The translations under genes were made by a program, and so were the position numbers. A stretch of 62,647 bases of DNA from CAZVNZ01 sp964628515 (GTDB lineage: Bacteria > Bacillota > Clostridia > Christensenellales > Christensenellaceae): contig CAZVNZ010000017.1 of the NCBI GenBank assembly GCA_964628515.1, forward strand, positions 1 through 62,647. Direction: 5' to 3'. Under the pieces are notes generated by a model. It was not told the DNA's origin. It made no database searches and was given only the letters and a program-made list of their open reading frames with translations. Of the stretch, positions 36,188 through 44,829 are shown piece after piece; positions within the stretch are counted from its first letter, which is position 1, and each line of letters opens with the position of its first letter.

Positions 36188-37396
36188 ATGTTAGACGGCG
36201 ATATAGATTTGCTGGTTAAACTAATTAAAAACGCAATACTAAATAAGCCTTTGCCCAAAGAAACCCAATGCCAATCGGAAGAACTCGGAGAATTACAAGA
36301 AGCCATAGAATACTTGGCGGATTGTCTGTCCGAGGCAAACGTATACTTAAAAGAATTATGCGCAGGTAATTTAAACGTAAAAGCGCCAAGCAGGCATAAT
36401 TTTCTTGCAGGCAGTTTAAAGGAGCTCCACGCAGTACTAAAGCATTTAACCTGGCAAACAAAGCAGGTGGCAGAGGGGGATTACAGCCAAAAGGTAAATT
36501 TTTTGGGTGAGTTTTCAACATCTTTTAATAAAATGGTGATGCAGCTAAAAGAAAGGGAAATCAGCCTTAACCAAAAAAGTGTGGCACTTTCGCAAACGGT
36601 GGAAATGCTTATATCCATTATGGATAGCTTAGAGGATTGGGTGGTGGTTATGGATATACAAACAACGGAGGTTATTTATGTTAATTTATCCGCATCCAAA
36701 GCCTTTTACAATACAGATACCCATAGTTGCATAAATAACGACAGCGAGTTATTCAATCTTTTAAAAACACTAAAAACTCCAAATAAAGAGGTGGAATTTA
36801 TTTGCGAAAAGCAGGCAAAGGTGTTTGTTATAAACAGTTTTAACGTGGAGTGGCAACAGCGAAATGCCATTGCCCATTATATTTCCGATGTTACGGGAGA
36901 GCGCAGAGAGTTAGATGTGCTCCAAGGGTTAGCTTACAGCGACGGGCTTACAGGGCTTTACAACAGAAGGTATTGCATAGAGCATATGCAGGAGCTTGTA
37001 GACACGGGCACAAATTTTTTTATAGCACTTTTAGATTTAGACGGGCTAAAATACGTAAACGATAACTTTGGGCATAAAGCAGGGGACGAATATATAACCA
37101 CCCTATCTCACATATTAAAAAATAGTGTCAGGGCAGAGGATGTTGTGTGCCGAATAGGCGGAGACGAGTTTGTGGCAATTCTTAAAAACATATTTTATGA
37201 AAAAGCGCACACCAAAATGGAAGAAATTAGCGCTAAAGTTAGGGAAAAATCGGACAGCTACCCTATGTCTGTAAGTTACGGACTTATAGAGGTTACTAAT
37301 TTTAATGATATTTTAGCGGAGGATTTAATAAACAAAGCGGACGAAAAAATGTACGAAATGAAGAGCAAAAAACAAGAAAGAGCTAACTGCATCTAA
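36188..37396 (+). CDS. Diguanylate cyclase with HAMP-like and PAS-like input
   Basis: This 402-residue soluble protein has no obvious membrane span. The N-terminal part (about 1-125) resembles HAMP linkers (LCAGNLNVKAPSRHNFLAG, VAEGDYSQKVNFLGEF), a PAS-like unit follows (about 140-220; MDIQTTEVIYVNLSASKAF), then GGDEF (about 235-402) with DGLTGLYNRRYC and the intact active site RIGGDEFVAIL, so it should make c-di-GMP from GTP. The start at ATG 36188 has AGGTGG five bases upstream; GTG 36179 is inside that site. It is co-transcribed with the V4R gene and probably with FIST-EAL, pairing synthesis and breakdown in one unit. Confidence 0.9.
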   Translation: MLDGDIDLLVKLIKNAILNKPLPKETQCQSEELGELQEAIEYLADCLSEANVYLKELCAGNLNVKAPSRHNFLAGSLKELHAVLKHLTWQTKQVAEGDYSQKVNFLGEFSTSFNKMVMQLKEREISLNQKSVALSQTVEMLISIMDSLEDWVVVMDIQTTEVIYVNLSASKAFYNTDTHSCINNDSELFNLLKTLKTPNKEVEFICEKQAKVFVINSFNVEWQQRNAIAHYISDVTGERRELDVLQGLAYSDGLTGLYNRRYCIEHMQELVDTGTNFFIALLDLDGLKYVNDNFGHKAGDEYITTLSHILKNSVRAEDVVCRIGGDEFVAILKNIFYEKAHTKMEEISAKVREKSDSYPMSVSYGLIEVTNFNDILAEDLINKADEKMYEMKSKKQERANCI

Positions 37397-37602
37397 ATTT
37401 GGCGGTAAGGTTATCCAACATGTTAGAAAATATGCTATAATTACTTTATTGGTGGATAATTTCATATTTTTTTTACTTTTCAAACATAAATATTTCTGAT
37501 ATACTGTATCCACAGATATTATTATTAATAATGAAAAGAACACAGCTTTTAATTATTTTCTTGGTGTTGCAAGTAAGAAAGGTATCTGCGGAGGTATTAA
37601 AA

Positions 37603-40179
37603 GTGTATGATGTAAAAGAATGTTTGAAGGATGCAGAAAAATTTGTGCGTCACTTTAATAAATTTTATATTGAAAATCGTAATGTAGATGTAATTGCAGA
37701 TATGCTTCATAAAGATATAACATGGATAGATGTAGGTTTTAGCGGTATGTATCAAGGGTCTGCCGCCGTAGTTGATTGCATAAAAGAAGAAATAAAAATT
37801 TTAGGTACGGATATTATTATTTCCGATCAAAACTATAATGTAAGTATGCCCACGGAAAATACCTTTATAGTGGTGGTACAGCTTTTTGTTAAGGAAAAAA
37901 ACTTAGGAGACATTTTTAAAGAGTTTGAGCTTAAACAAACGGCTATTTGTACAAGGGGAGAGGACGCTTTTAAAATGCTCCACGTACATAACTCTATGCC
38001 TTCATACATCAACTTTAAAACGGAGGCAACCAAAGAGTATAACACCCTTTTAAATGCAGGGGTTGCGGAGTACAAAAAGCAACTCATAGACAAAACAACC
38101 CAGTACAACAACTTAGTAAGCAACATCCACGGCGCCATACAAATTTGCGAGCGCAAGGAAGGGTTTCCCATTATATACATAAGCGAGGGTTTTTTAAAGC
38201 TAACCGGCTATTTTAAAGACGATATTATAAACGAGCTTGACAACAAGCACATAAATCTAATACATATTACGGACAGAGACAAGGTAGCGGAGGAAGTCAG
38301 CAAGCAGGTAAGAGAAAAAAAGGAGTTTTCCGTAGAATACAGAATAATAAAGCGGGACGGCACGACTGTTTGGGTGTTAGACAAAGGCTTTTTATTTAAA
38401 TCTGCGGACGGCAAAGAGTGCGTACAAAGCATAATAATGGACATTAGCCATCAAAAAAAGCAAGAAGAAGAGTTACGCATAAGCAAAAAGCGGTACGAAA
38501 TCGCCTTAGAGCAATTAGATGTAACTATGTTTGAGTACGATATTTTAACCAAAGAGCTGTTGTTTTTGGATAGAACGGCAAAATCTTACGGGTTTTCCAC
38601 CGTGCTTCCCAACGGGCCACAAACCATGGTGGATAAAGGGTTTATACAGGAATCATCCGCTAAAGATTACTTAGATATGTATGTAAAAATACACGCAGGT
38701 ATGCCAAGTGCATCCACATATATTTCCACCCAAGATATTAACGGGGAATGCCGCGACTACGAGCTGTGTTTAACCACCGTTTATGATGATTTGGGAGCGC
38801 CAATAAGAGCCATAGGTGTACGCAAGGACGTATCAAACATCTTACAACTTAAGAAGGAAAAAAAGTTTGGACAAACTATGTTTTCCGATAAAATTTATGT
38901 AGGAGAGATAGACATTACCGACAACGTTATAACTGACCTTTCGGACGTGTGGGCAAAAAAACTAAATGCTCAATCCGGAGACAGGTACGACAAAGCCATA
39001 AAAAAAGGTTGCGAATTGGTGGTAGCGGAAGATTATTGGGATTACTATTTAAAAAAGATGTCCCAAGAAAATATTTTAAGCGAGTACAACAAGGGCAAAA
39101 CCAAAATAACTTTTGATTATAAGCGAAAGGTAGACCACCCAAAAGAAACGGAGATGCTGTGGTTTGAGGCAACGGTAAACATAATTAAAGACGAGCGCAC
39201 GGGTAATGTGATGATACGGTATTATACCACAGACATCACCAATAAAAAAAAGGAAGAAAAAAAGAATTTTGAGGAAAAGATTTTATACGATAGGATAGTT
39301 TCAAAATCCAAGCTGGCATACGAGGCTAATATAAGCAAAAATGTTTTAATTAGGGGACACGAGCTTTGGGATAAACTTTTTTCCATAGAATTTAGCAACG
39401 ATTTGGACGAAATGATGCTCCGTTTAGCTAAAAATGCCCTTCATAAAGATGATGCAAAGCGGTTTGCACGCACCTTTAACCATAAAAACTTAATAAGTAA
39501 GTTTAACAAGGGTATTTATCAGGAGATAATAGAGTACAGAAGGAAAAATTACAACAATAAAATGATATGGATGCGTTGCACTCTGCATATGTTTACAGAC
39601 CCCGAAACCGGAGATATTAAGGGCTACGCCTACGCAGAGGATATAGACAAGCAAAAGAAAAAGGAGTTGGAGTTAGAGTACAGCGCAAAGCATGATAACC
39701 TAACAGGTTTTTACAATAAATACACCACAGAAAAGCTGATAGACGAATATTTAGCCGAGGAAGGCAAAGACAAAAAGCACGCCTTTTTAATGATAGATAT
39801 AGACTATTTTAAAAACTTAAACGACACTTTGGGTCATGTTTTTGGAGATAAAGTGCTAAAAGACGTAACCGCAAAAATAGCCTCTCTTTTCAGAAAGGAG
39901 GATATTATAGGGCGAATAGGCGGAGACGAGTTTTGCGCACTACTAAAAAATATAACCTGCGAGGATTACGCAAAAGCCAAGGCTAAGGAGCTTTGCAAGA
40001 AAATATATTGCACTTACAAAGACGAGGAAAACACCAACGCCACCGCCTGCATAATTTCTATAAGCATAGGCATTGCCATATACAACAAACACGGGCATAC
40101 CTACGAGGAACTGTATAAATATGCGGACAGCGCACTATACGTATCTAAAAAAAGCGGTAAAAACCAATACTACATATAA
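37603..40179 (+). CDS. Multi-PAS diguanylate cyclase with SnoaL-like N-terminal domain
   Basis: This 858-residue cytoplasmic protein begins with a SnoaL/NTF2-like domain (about 10-130; EKFVRHFNKFYIENRN, ITWIDVGFSGMYQGS), which is uncommon as an input to a cyclase. Several PAS/PAC units follow (for example IIYISEGFLKLTGYFKDD, EYRIIKRDGTTVWVLDKGF, and two later ones), then a C-terminal GGDEF domain with DNLTGFYNKYTTEKL and the intact motif RIGGDEFCALLKN. It should synthesise c-di-GMP. GTG 37603 is chosen because GGAGGT lies seven bases upstream; the longer frame from 37531 adds 24 residues without a binding site. Confidence 0.9.
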   Translation: MYDVKECLKDAEKFVRHFNKFYIENRNVDVIADMLHKDITWIDVGFSGMYQGSAAVVDCIKEEIKILGTDIIISDQNYNVSMPTENTFIVVVQLFVKEKNLGDIFKEFELKQTAICTRGEDAFKMLHVHNSMPSYINFKTEATKEYNTLLNAGVAEYKKQLIDKTTQYNNLVSNIHGAIQICERKEGFPIIYISEGFLKLTGYFKDDIINELDNKHINLIHITDRDKVAEEVSKQVREKKEFSVEYRIIKRDGTTVWVLDKGFLFKSADGKECVQSIIMDISHQKKQEEELRISKKRYEIALEQLDVTMFEYDILTKELLFLDRTAKSYGFSTVLPNGPQTMVDKGFIQESSAKDYLDMYVKIHAGMPSASTYISTQDINGECRDYELCLTTVYDDLGAPIRAIGVRKDVSNILQLKKEKKFGQTMFSDKIYVGEIDITDNVITDLSDVWAKKLNAQSGDRYDKAIKKGCELVVAEDYWDYYLKKMSQENILSEYNKGKTKITFDYKRKVDHPKETEMLWFEATVNIIKDERTGNVMIRYYTTDITNKKKEEKKNFEEKILYDRIVSKSKLAYEANISKNVLIRGHELWDKLFSIEFSNDLDEMMLRLAKNALHKDDAKRFARTFNHKNLISKFNKGIYQEIIEYRRKNYNNKMIWMRCTLHMFTDPETGDIKGYAYAEDIDKQKKKELELEYSAKHDNLTGFYNKYTTEKLIDEYLAEEGKDKKHAFLMIDIDYFKNLNDTLGHVFGDKVLKDVTAKIASLFRKEDIIGRIGGDEFCALLKNITCEDYAKAKAKELCKKIYCTYKDEENTNATACIISISIGIAIYNKHGHTYEELYKYADSALYVSKKSGKNQYYI

Positions 40180-40201
40180 AAAAATAATAAAAGGATGAAA
40201 T

Positions 40202-40804
40202 ATGAAGGTATACGAAATTAAAATAACATTATTAGGCACGGTAATCCCTGTTTATAGGGTGTTAAATGTGCCTTGCGGTATTACATTTGCAAAATTCCAT
40301 AAAATTTTGCAAAAGGCTTTTGGCTTTAAAGACAGGCATTTATACGAATTTACATTTAAACAAGGCAATATTTGTATTACTAATGATGAAGAAGGTTGCG
40401 AGGAGTACGAGTATTCTGCCACTGCCATAGGCAAAGACCACATGGAGCAGTTAGGCATACCCATACCTACGGTTAGTATGTACAAAAGTAAAGAGGTTAT
40501 AATAGACACCCTAACGGAAAACGCAAAAACTTTCGAGTACACCTACGATTTTTCGGACAGGTGGGAGCATAAAATAGAGCTTTTGAGCATAAAAGAAAAG
40601 GCGGAGAGCTATGCAAAGGTAACGGAGTACAGCGGCAACTGTCCACCCGAAGATATAGGCGGAACGGACAGCTACAACGATATTATAAACATACTAAAAG
40701 ACCCTACCCTACCCGAGTACGACAATATACTAAACTACGCAAAAGAACTTGGTTTTTGCGAGTATGATGTGAATGGGGTTAATGAGGAGCTTGCTAAGAT
40801 GTAG
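40202..40804 (+). CDS. Plasmid pRiA4b ORF-3-like protein
   Basis: This 200-residue protein is of the pRiA4b ORF-3 family. The hallmarks are IPVYRVLNVPCGITFAKFHKILQKAFGF near the start, the HLYEFTF segment, YTYDFSDRWEHKIELL in the middle, and GNCPPEDIGGTDSYNDII towards the end. The family's function is not known; members occur in many genomes, often beside mobile or regulatory genes. It starts 23 bp after the PAS-GGDEF stop with AAGGATG nearby and probably shares its transcript. A degenerate spacer-repeat fragment follows the stop (40806 onward). Confidence 0.9.
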   Translation: MKVYEIKITLLGTVIPVYRVLNVPCGITFAKFHKILQKAFGFKDRHLYEFTFKQGNICITNDEEGCEEYEYSATAIGKDHMEQLGIPIPTVSMYKSKEVIIDTLTENAKTFEYTYDFSDRWEHKIELLSIKEKAESYAKVTEYSGNCPPEDIGGTDSYNDIINILKDPTLPEYDNILNYAKELGFCEYDVNGVNEELAKM

Positions 40805-40950
40805 GGGTGGTTTTTGGGGGTATTCCTTTGGGGTTTTAGTTGTTAGTGGTAAGTGGTAAGTTTGCTTGGGCGGTTTTTTTATTAATGAGTGTTGTGCTAA
40901 ATTTTTTAAATTACTCTTGAAAATTATGGCAAAAGTGCTATAATAGAAAC

Positions 40951-41033
40951 GTAGGACAACGCTGAAGCGGTTAGTCCAAAATATTGTTTTTAAATAACCG
41001 CAAACTTTCAGACGTTCGGCGGTTATTTTTTTG
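40951..41033 (+). ncRNA. Candidate small RNA with its own promoter and terminator
   Basis: A promoter (TTGAAA 40917-40922, 16 bp, TATAAT 40939-40944) is followed by about 83 nt with no open frame. A first hairpin lies at 40954-40977 (GGAC/GTCC with an inner CGC/GCG), a linker follows, and then a strong terminator hairpin (AATAACCGC/GCGGTTATT with a T run, 40993-41033). I do not recognise it as a known riboswitch or RNA family. The rest of the 642-bp gap holds a spacer-repeat fragment (40806-40870), a hairpin repeat (41059-41165) and the secG promoter. Confidence 0.6.
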
Positions 41034-41058
41034 TGTCTTTTTTGAATATATTATAAAC

Positions 41059-41165
41059 TACTATCGCATTTTGTCAAAAGTTATGCAATAACTTTTGGTA
41101 TAAAATGAACATATAGCTACATTAGTGTAGTTCGCAAAGCGAACAATATGAATTAAATTGCTATG
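41059..41165 (-). repeat. Dispersed hairpin repeat, inverted copy
   Basis: This is the reverse complement of the unit at 23816-24025. It holds TCGCATTTTGTC, the AAAAGTTATGCAATAACTTTT stem, ATAAAATGAACATATAGCTAC and the TTCGCAAAGCGAA hairpin in the expected order. Confidence 0.8.
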
Positions 41166-41384
41166 CTAATAGTACAGTTAGTATTACAAGATATTCCATT
41201 ACACATCACCCCCTTTACACAGGGTGTGACTAACCGCCTCGCATATCATCTATATACATAAAACACAGCTATAACAAGAAAAAAACGGCTTAAATAAATT
41301 TATTTGGAATATATGAAACATATTTACTTGTGGTGTAAGATATGTAATGTTACAACAAATTCTCCAAAAAAATCAAAAAACCAT

Positions 41385-41413
41385 TTGACTTATTAAAAAA
41401 ACTATGATACTAT
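41385..41413 (+). promoter_or_regulatory. Promoter of secG
   Basis: TTGACT (41385-41390), 17 bp, TACTAT (41408-41413); the start codon is 34 bp further on, preceded by GGAGG. Confidence 0.65.
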
Positions 41414-41446
41414 AACAGAGTTACGTATAATATTGGAGGAGAGAAC

Positions 41447-41698
41447 GTGGAAGTTTTATCTTTAATAATAAAAATAGTATTGGTGGCATTCTCTGTATTC
41501 TTAATTGCAGTGGTGCTATTGCAATCAGGGCAAAAATCGGGTGTACCGGGAGCTATAGGTGGCGGTGCGGAAGCAATGTTTGGCAAAAAGAAAGCCAAAG
41601 GTATGGAAGCACGGCTTGTAAAATTCACAAAAATTTCAGCTATTGGTTTTATGGTACTTGCAGTATTTTTAGTAATAATACAAAAATACTGGCTATAA
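41447..41698 (+). CDS. secG: Preprotein translocase subunit SecG
   Basis: This 83-residue membrane protein has two spans (IIKIVLVAFSVFLIAVVLLQ and ISAIGFMVLAVFLVIIQKYW) and between them the conserved loop QSGQKSGVPGAIGGGAEAMF of SecG. It assists SecYE in protein export. The start is GTG with GGAGG upstream. It is followed by a terminator hairpin and then rnr, the classic Firmicute order secG-rnr-smpB. Confidence 0.95.
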   Translation: MEVLSLIIKIVLVAFSVFLIAVVLLQSGQKSGVPGAIGGGAEAMFGKKKAKGMEARLVKFTKISAIGFMVLAVFLVIIQKYWL

Positions 41699-41708
41699 AT
41701 TAGCGACT

Positions 41709-41735
41709 ACAACACCCGCAAGGGTGTTTTTTTAT
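41709..41735 (+). terminator. Terminator or attenuator between secG and rnr
   Basis: The stem AACACCC/GGGTGTT has a GCAA tetraloop and is followed by a T run, 13 bp after the secG stop. Some read-through must feed rnr, for which no separate promoter was seen. Confidence 0.75.
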
Positions 41736-41760
41736 TTATCTTAGCATAGAGGTGCAAAAA

Positions 41761-43815
41761 ATGAGACAGGAAATTTTAAAGCAAATAGAAGAAAATATTT
41801 ATATAACTGCGGAAAAAATAGCCCAGTCCCTTGCTATGCCACAAGACGAGGTAAAAAAGGAGTTAGACGCATTAGAAGAAGAGTTTGTTGTTGTAAAAAC
41901 TCGTAAGGAAAAATACGCAATGGCAACTACTCTTGGTTATTTTACAGGCAAAATAGACATAAAACAAAACGGTTTTGGCTTTTTATTGCTAAAAGATGCA
42001 GAGGACATATTTATACCGGCAAAGCATTTAGGCGGTGCGTTTAACGGAGAAACCGTGCTTGTAAAGGTGGATTATATGAAAGCGGAGGGCAGGCTTGAAG
42101 GCAAGGTGGTAAAGTGCCTAACCCCACTTCCCGTTAGTGTTACGGGTACTGTTCATAAAAATAAAAAGAATGTTTTTGTCATTAATGATGCAGGGGGAGA
42201 GGACATATACATAATTAAACCTGCTAAAAAAGGCGTACAAAGCGGAAACAAAGTTGTGGTTAAAGTATTAAAACGCCGTGCAGGAAAAAAAAGAGCAGAG
42301 GGAAAAATTTCCTGTGTGATTGGCAACTTAGAAGAAAAAGGTGTGGATATTTTAGTAACCGCCTATAAATTCGGGCTAAAACCGGTGTTTGACGAAAAAT
42401 GTATTGCAGAGGCGGAGAAGATTTCTCACGAGATCAACATAGAAGGAAGGGTGGATTTAAGAGACGAAATTACCTTTACCATAGACGGAGACACCGCTAA
42501 GGATTTTGATGATGCGGTATCACTAAAAAAATTGGATAACGGAAACACTTTACTTGGGGTGCACATTGCAGATGTGGCTCAGTATGTAACACATAACAGC
42601 GAGCTGGATAAAGAGGCATACGCTCGTGGCACAAGCGTTTATTTAATAGATAAGGTTATCCCCATGTTACCCGAGGTACTGTCTAACGATTTATGCTCGC
42701 TAAACACAGGGATAGATAAGCTAACATTAAGCTGTACAATGGAATTTGACGCAAATGCCAACTTGGTTGGCCACGATATTTTTGAAAGCGTTATCAGAAC
42801 TTGCCATCGCTTAACCTACAAAGAGGTAAACAGGCTTTACAATAACGAAAATTTGCCTCATTTGGATGATGTAAGGCAGGTGCTTATAGATATGGATGAC
42901 CTTGCAGGCAAACTTAGAGTAAAGCGGTTTGAGAGAGGCAGCATAGATTTTGAGTTAGACGAAGCGGCAATAGAATTAAACGATGACGGAGAGGTTATAG
43001 ATGTTTACGTTGTAGAGAGGGGCAAAAGCGAAAAGCTTATAGAGGAGTTTATGCTAAAGTGCAACACCACAGTCGCAGAGCATTTTAACTTTATGCAAAT
43101 ACCCTTTGTATACAGAATTCACGAACAGCCGGACAAGGAAAAAATACAGGCTTTAAGCATATTTCTAAGTAACTTCGGCATCAAACTAAAGGGGAAAATT
43201 ACTCCAAAGGCTATCCAAAAGATACTTTTAGATGTAAAGGACGCTCCCCACGCAAGTATTGTAAACAACGTTACGCTACGTTCTTTAAAAAAAGCGAAGT
43301 ATGCCACTTTTCCCGAAGAACACTTCGGACTGGCGACAGAGGAATACTGCCACTTTACATCGCCAATCAGGCGGTATCCGGATTTGCAAATCCACAGGAT
43401 AATCAAAGCGGTACTTAGAGGCAAAATGACCGAAAAATACATTAGTGCTTTGGAGGATAGTTTAGACGGAGTTGCAAGCCATTGCAGCGAGAGGGAGCGA
43501 AACGCCATTTTAGCGGAGCGCACTGTAAACAATATGAAGATGGCGCAATTTATGAAAAACAAGGTAGGGGAGGAATACAACGGTGTGGTTAGCGGAGTTG
43601 CGAATTTCGGCATTTTTGTGGAGCTTCCCAACACCATAGAAGGTATGGTGCATTTATCCGGTTTAGAGGACGACGACTACACCTATTTTGAAGAGCTTTA
43701 CTGCGTAATAGGCGAGCGCACCAAACGTAAAATCGCTCTTGGTGATGCAGTTAAAATAAAGGTGGTACAAGTGGATTTATCATCAAGCAAAATAGAATTT
43801 GCATTTGCTGAATAA
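41761..43815 (+). CDS. rnr: Ribonuclease R
   Basis: This 684-residue 3'-to-5' exoribonuclease degrades structured RNA and defective mRNA together with trans-translation. The order of domains is an N-terminal winged helix (about 1-60), cold-shock domains (GYFTGKIDIKQNGFGFLL), the RNB catalytic domain (from about 230; the Asp cluster in TIDGDTAKDFDDAVSL binds the metals, and HFTSPIRRYPDLQIHR is conserved), and a C-terminal S1 domain (YNGVVSGVANFGIFVELPN). ATG 41761 is preferred over GTG 41752 because GAGGTG precedes it. It lies in the order secG-rnr-smpB-ssrA. The C-terminal Lys-rich tail of longer RNase R forms is absent. Confidence 0.96.
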   Translation: MRQEILKQIEENIYITAEKIAQSLAMPQDEVKKELDALEEEFVVVKTRKEKYAMATTLGYFTGKIDIKQNGFGFLLLKDAEDIFIPAKHLGGAFNGETVLVKVDYMKAEGRLEGKVVKCLTPLPVSVTGTVHKNKKNVFVINDAGGEDIYIIKPAKKGVQSGNKVVVKVLKRRAGKKRAEGKISCVIGNLEEKGVDILVTAYKFGLKPVFDEKCIAEAEKISHEINIEGRVDLRDEITFTIDGDTAKDFDDAVSLKKLDNGNTLLGVHIADVAQYVTHNSELDKEAYARGTSVYLIDKVIPMLPEVLSNDLCSLNTGIDKLTLSCTMEFDANANLVGHDIFESVIRTCHRLTYKEVNRLYNNENLPHLDDVRQVLIDMDDLAGKLRVKRFERGSIDFELDEAAIELNDDGEVIDVYVVERGKSEKLIEEFMLKCNTTVAEHFNFMQIPFVYRIHEQPDKEKIQALSIFLSNFGIKLKGKITPKAIQKILLDVKDAPHASIVNNVTLRSLKKAKYATFPEEHFGLATEEYCHFTSPIRRYPDLQIHRIIKAVLRGKMTEKYISALEDSLDGVASHCSERERNAILAERTVNNMKMAQFMKNKVGEEYNGVVSGVANFGIFVELPNTIEGMVHLSGLEDDDYTYFEELYCVIGERTKRKIALGDAVKIKVVQVDLSSSKIEFAFAE

Positions 43816-43832
43816 ATATTGTATTATTTTGT

Positions 43833-43890
43833 TATATAGCATCTTGATTTATGTTAGATGCTTTGCGACTTATTATAAGATAGCTATATA
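43833..43890 (+). repeat. Dispersed hairpin repeat, partial copy
   Basis: TATAGCATCTTGATTTATGT, then GATGCTTTGCGAC and ATAAGATAGCTATATA, match the first half of the 23816 unit. It sits between rnr and smpB. Confidence 0.7.
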
Positions 43891-43907
43891 TTATTTGAGG
43901 GAATGTT

Positions 43908-44354
43908 ATGGAAGGTACTAAGTTATTAGCCCAAAACAAAAAAGCAAGACACGAGTATTTTATAGAGGACTCTTACGAGGCAGGAATTGCCCTTGCAGGC
44001 ACCGAAGTAAAATCGTGCAGAGGCGCAAGCGTTAATTTAAAGGATGCCTACGTGCAAATTAAAAACGCACAAGCATACGTACACAATATGCACATAAGCC
44101 CTTACGAAAAGGGTAACATTTTTAATACAGACCCTCTCAGAGTTAGGGTGCTACTGCTTCACAAAAGGGAAATAATAAAGCTTTTAGGGCTTGTTTCTCA
44201 AAAGGGGTACACATTAATTCCCACAAAAATGTATTTAAAGGGGGGTAAGGTTAAGTTAGAGATTGGCGTGTGCAGGGGCAAACATTTATACGACAAGCGC
44301 CAAGACTTAAAAGAAAAGGCAGTTAAAAGAGATATGGAACGTGTATATAAATAG
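43908..44354 (+). CDS. smpB: SsrA-binding protein SmpB
   Basis: This 148-residue partner of tmRNA delivers it to stalled ribosomes. Family hallmarks are KARHEYFIEDSYEAGIALAGTEVKS at the start, GRASVNLKDAY-like RGASVNLKDAYV, NMHISPYEKGN, and the basic tail HLYDKRQDLKEKAVKRDMERV. The start has GAGGGA upstream. Its own RNA partner ssrA begins 52 bp downstream. Confidence 0.97.
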   Translation: MEGTKLLAQNKKARHEYFIEDSYEAGIALAGTEVKSCRGASVNLKDAYVQIKNAQAYVHNMHISPYEKGNIFNTDPLRVRVLLLHKREIIKLLGLVSQKGYTLIPTKMYLKGGKVKLEIGVCRGKHLYDKRQDLKEKAVKRDMERVYK

Positions 44355-44406
44355 ACGTTTAATATAAATAAAAACGCATTGCGTTTATACATTGAAAACT
44401 AAATAT

Positions 44407-44791
44407 GGGGGCGTACATGGTTTCGACGGGGGTATTGTATGGATAATAAGCATGTGGCAGTTTAAGAAAGTCTGCCTTAAAAAGTCTTACCTAAATATAA
44501 ACGCTAAAAACGAAAAAACAGTAGGGTTCGGTTCTCCGGCTCTATTAGCTGCCTAACTTAAAGGTGGCCTTCTATCTGCTCTCTTCCCGTTTGGGAGTGG
44601 AATAGGAGCAATTTAAAGCGGGGTACTGTGCTATTTAAGCTTTGCCGTAGCATAGATTTTTATGAAGCTACCTAAGTATTTTTTTGTTGCAGGGGGAATA
44701 CATTAGGGAAGTAACCAAAAGCAAATAAACATGTAGAAAGTTATTTAATGCGCACCTTCGGACAGGAGTTCGACTCTCCTCGCCTCCACCA
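44407..44791 (+). ncRNA. ssrA: Transfer-messenger RNA (tmRNA)
   Basis: The acceptor stem GGGGGCG (44407-44413) pairs with CGCCUCC (44781-44787), with encoded ACCA to 44791. The D-like region TACATGGTTTCGACGGGGG and the T arm GGACAGGAGTTCGACTCTCC are typical. The tag frame probably begins at GCT 44503 and ends at TAA 44554-44556, giving AKNEKTVGFGSPALLAA. It ends in the expected ALLAA-like proteolysis signal, but at 17 residues it is longer than the common 9-15. The 3' end is intact although an integrated island begins right after it. Confidence 0.95.
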
Positions 44792-44795
44792 TAAT

Positions 44796-44829
44796 AAACA
44801 CACAATTCTTCGGGAGCGTGTGTTTTTCC
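44796..44829 (+). terminator. tmRNA terminator
   Basis: AAACACAC (44796-44803) pairs with GTGTGTTT (44818-44825), followed by a short T run, just after the CCA end of ssrA. The minus-strand recombinase frame runs through it in antisense. Confidence 0.7.
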
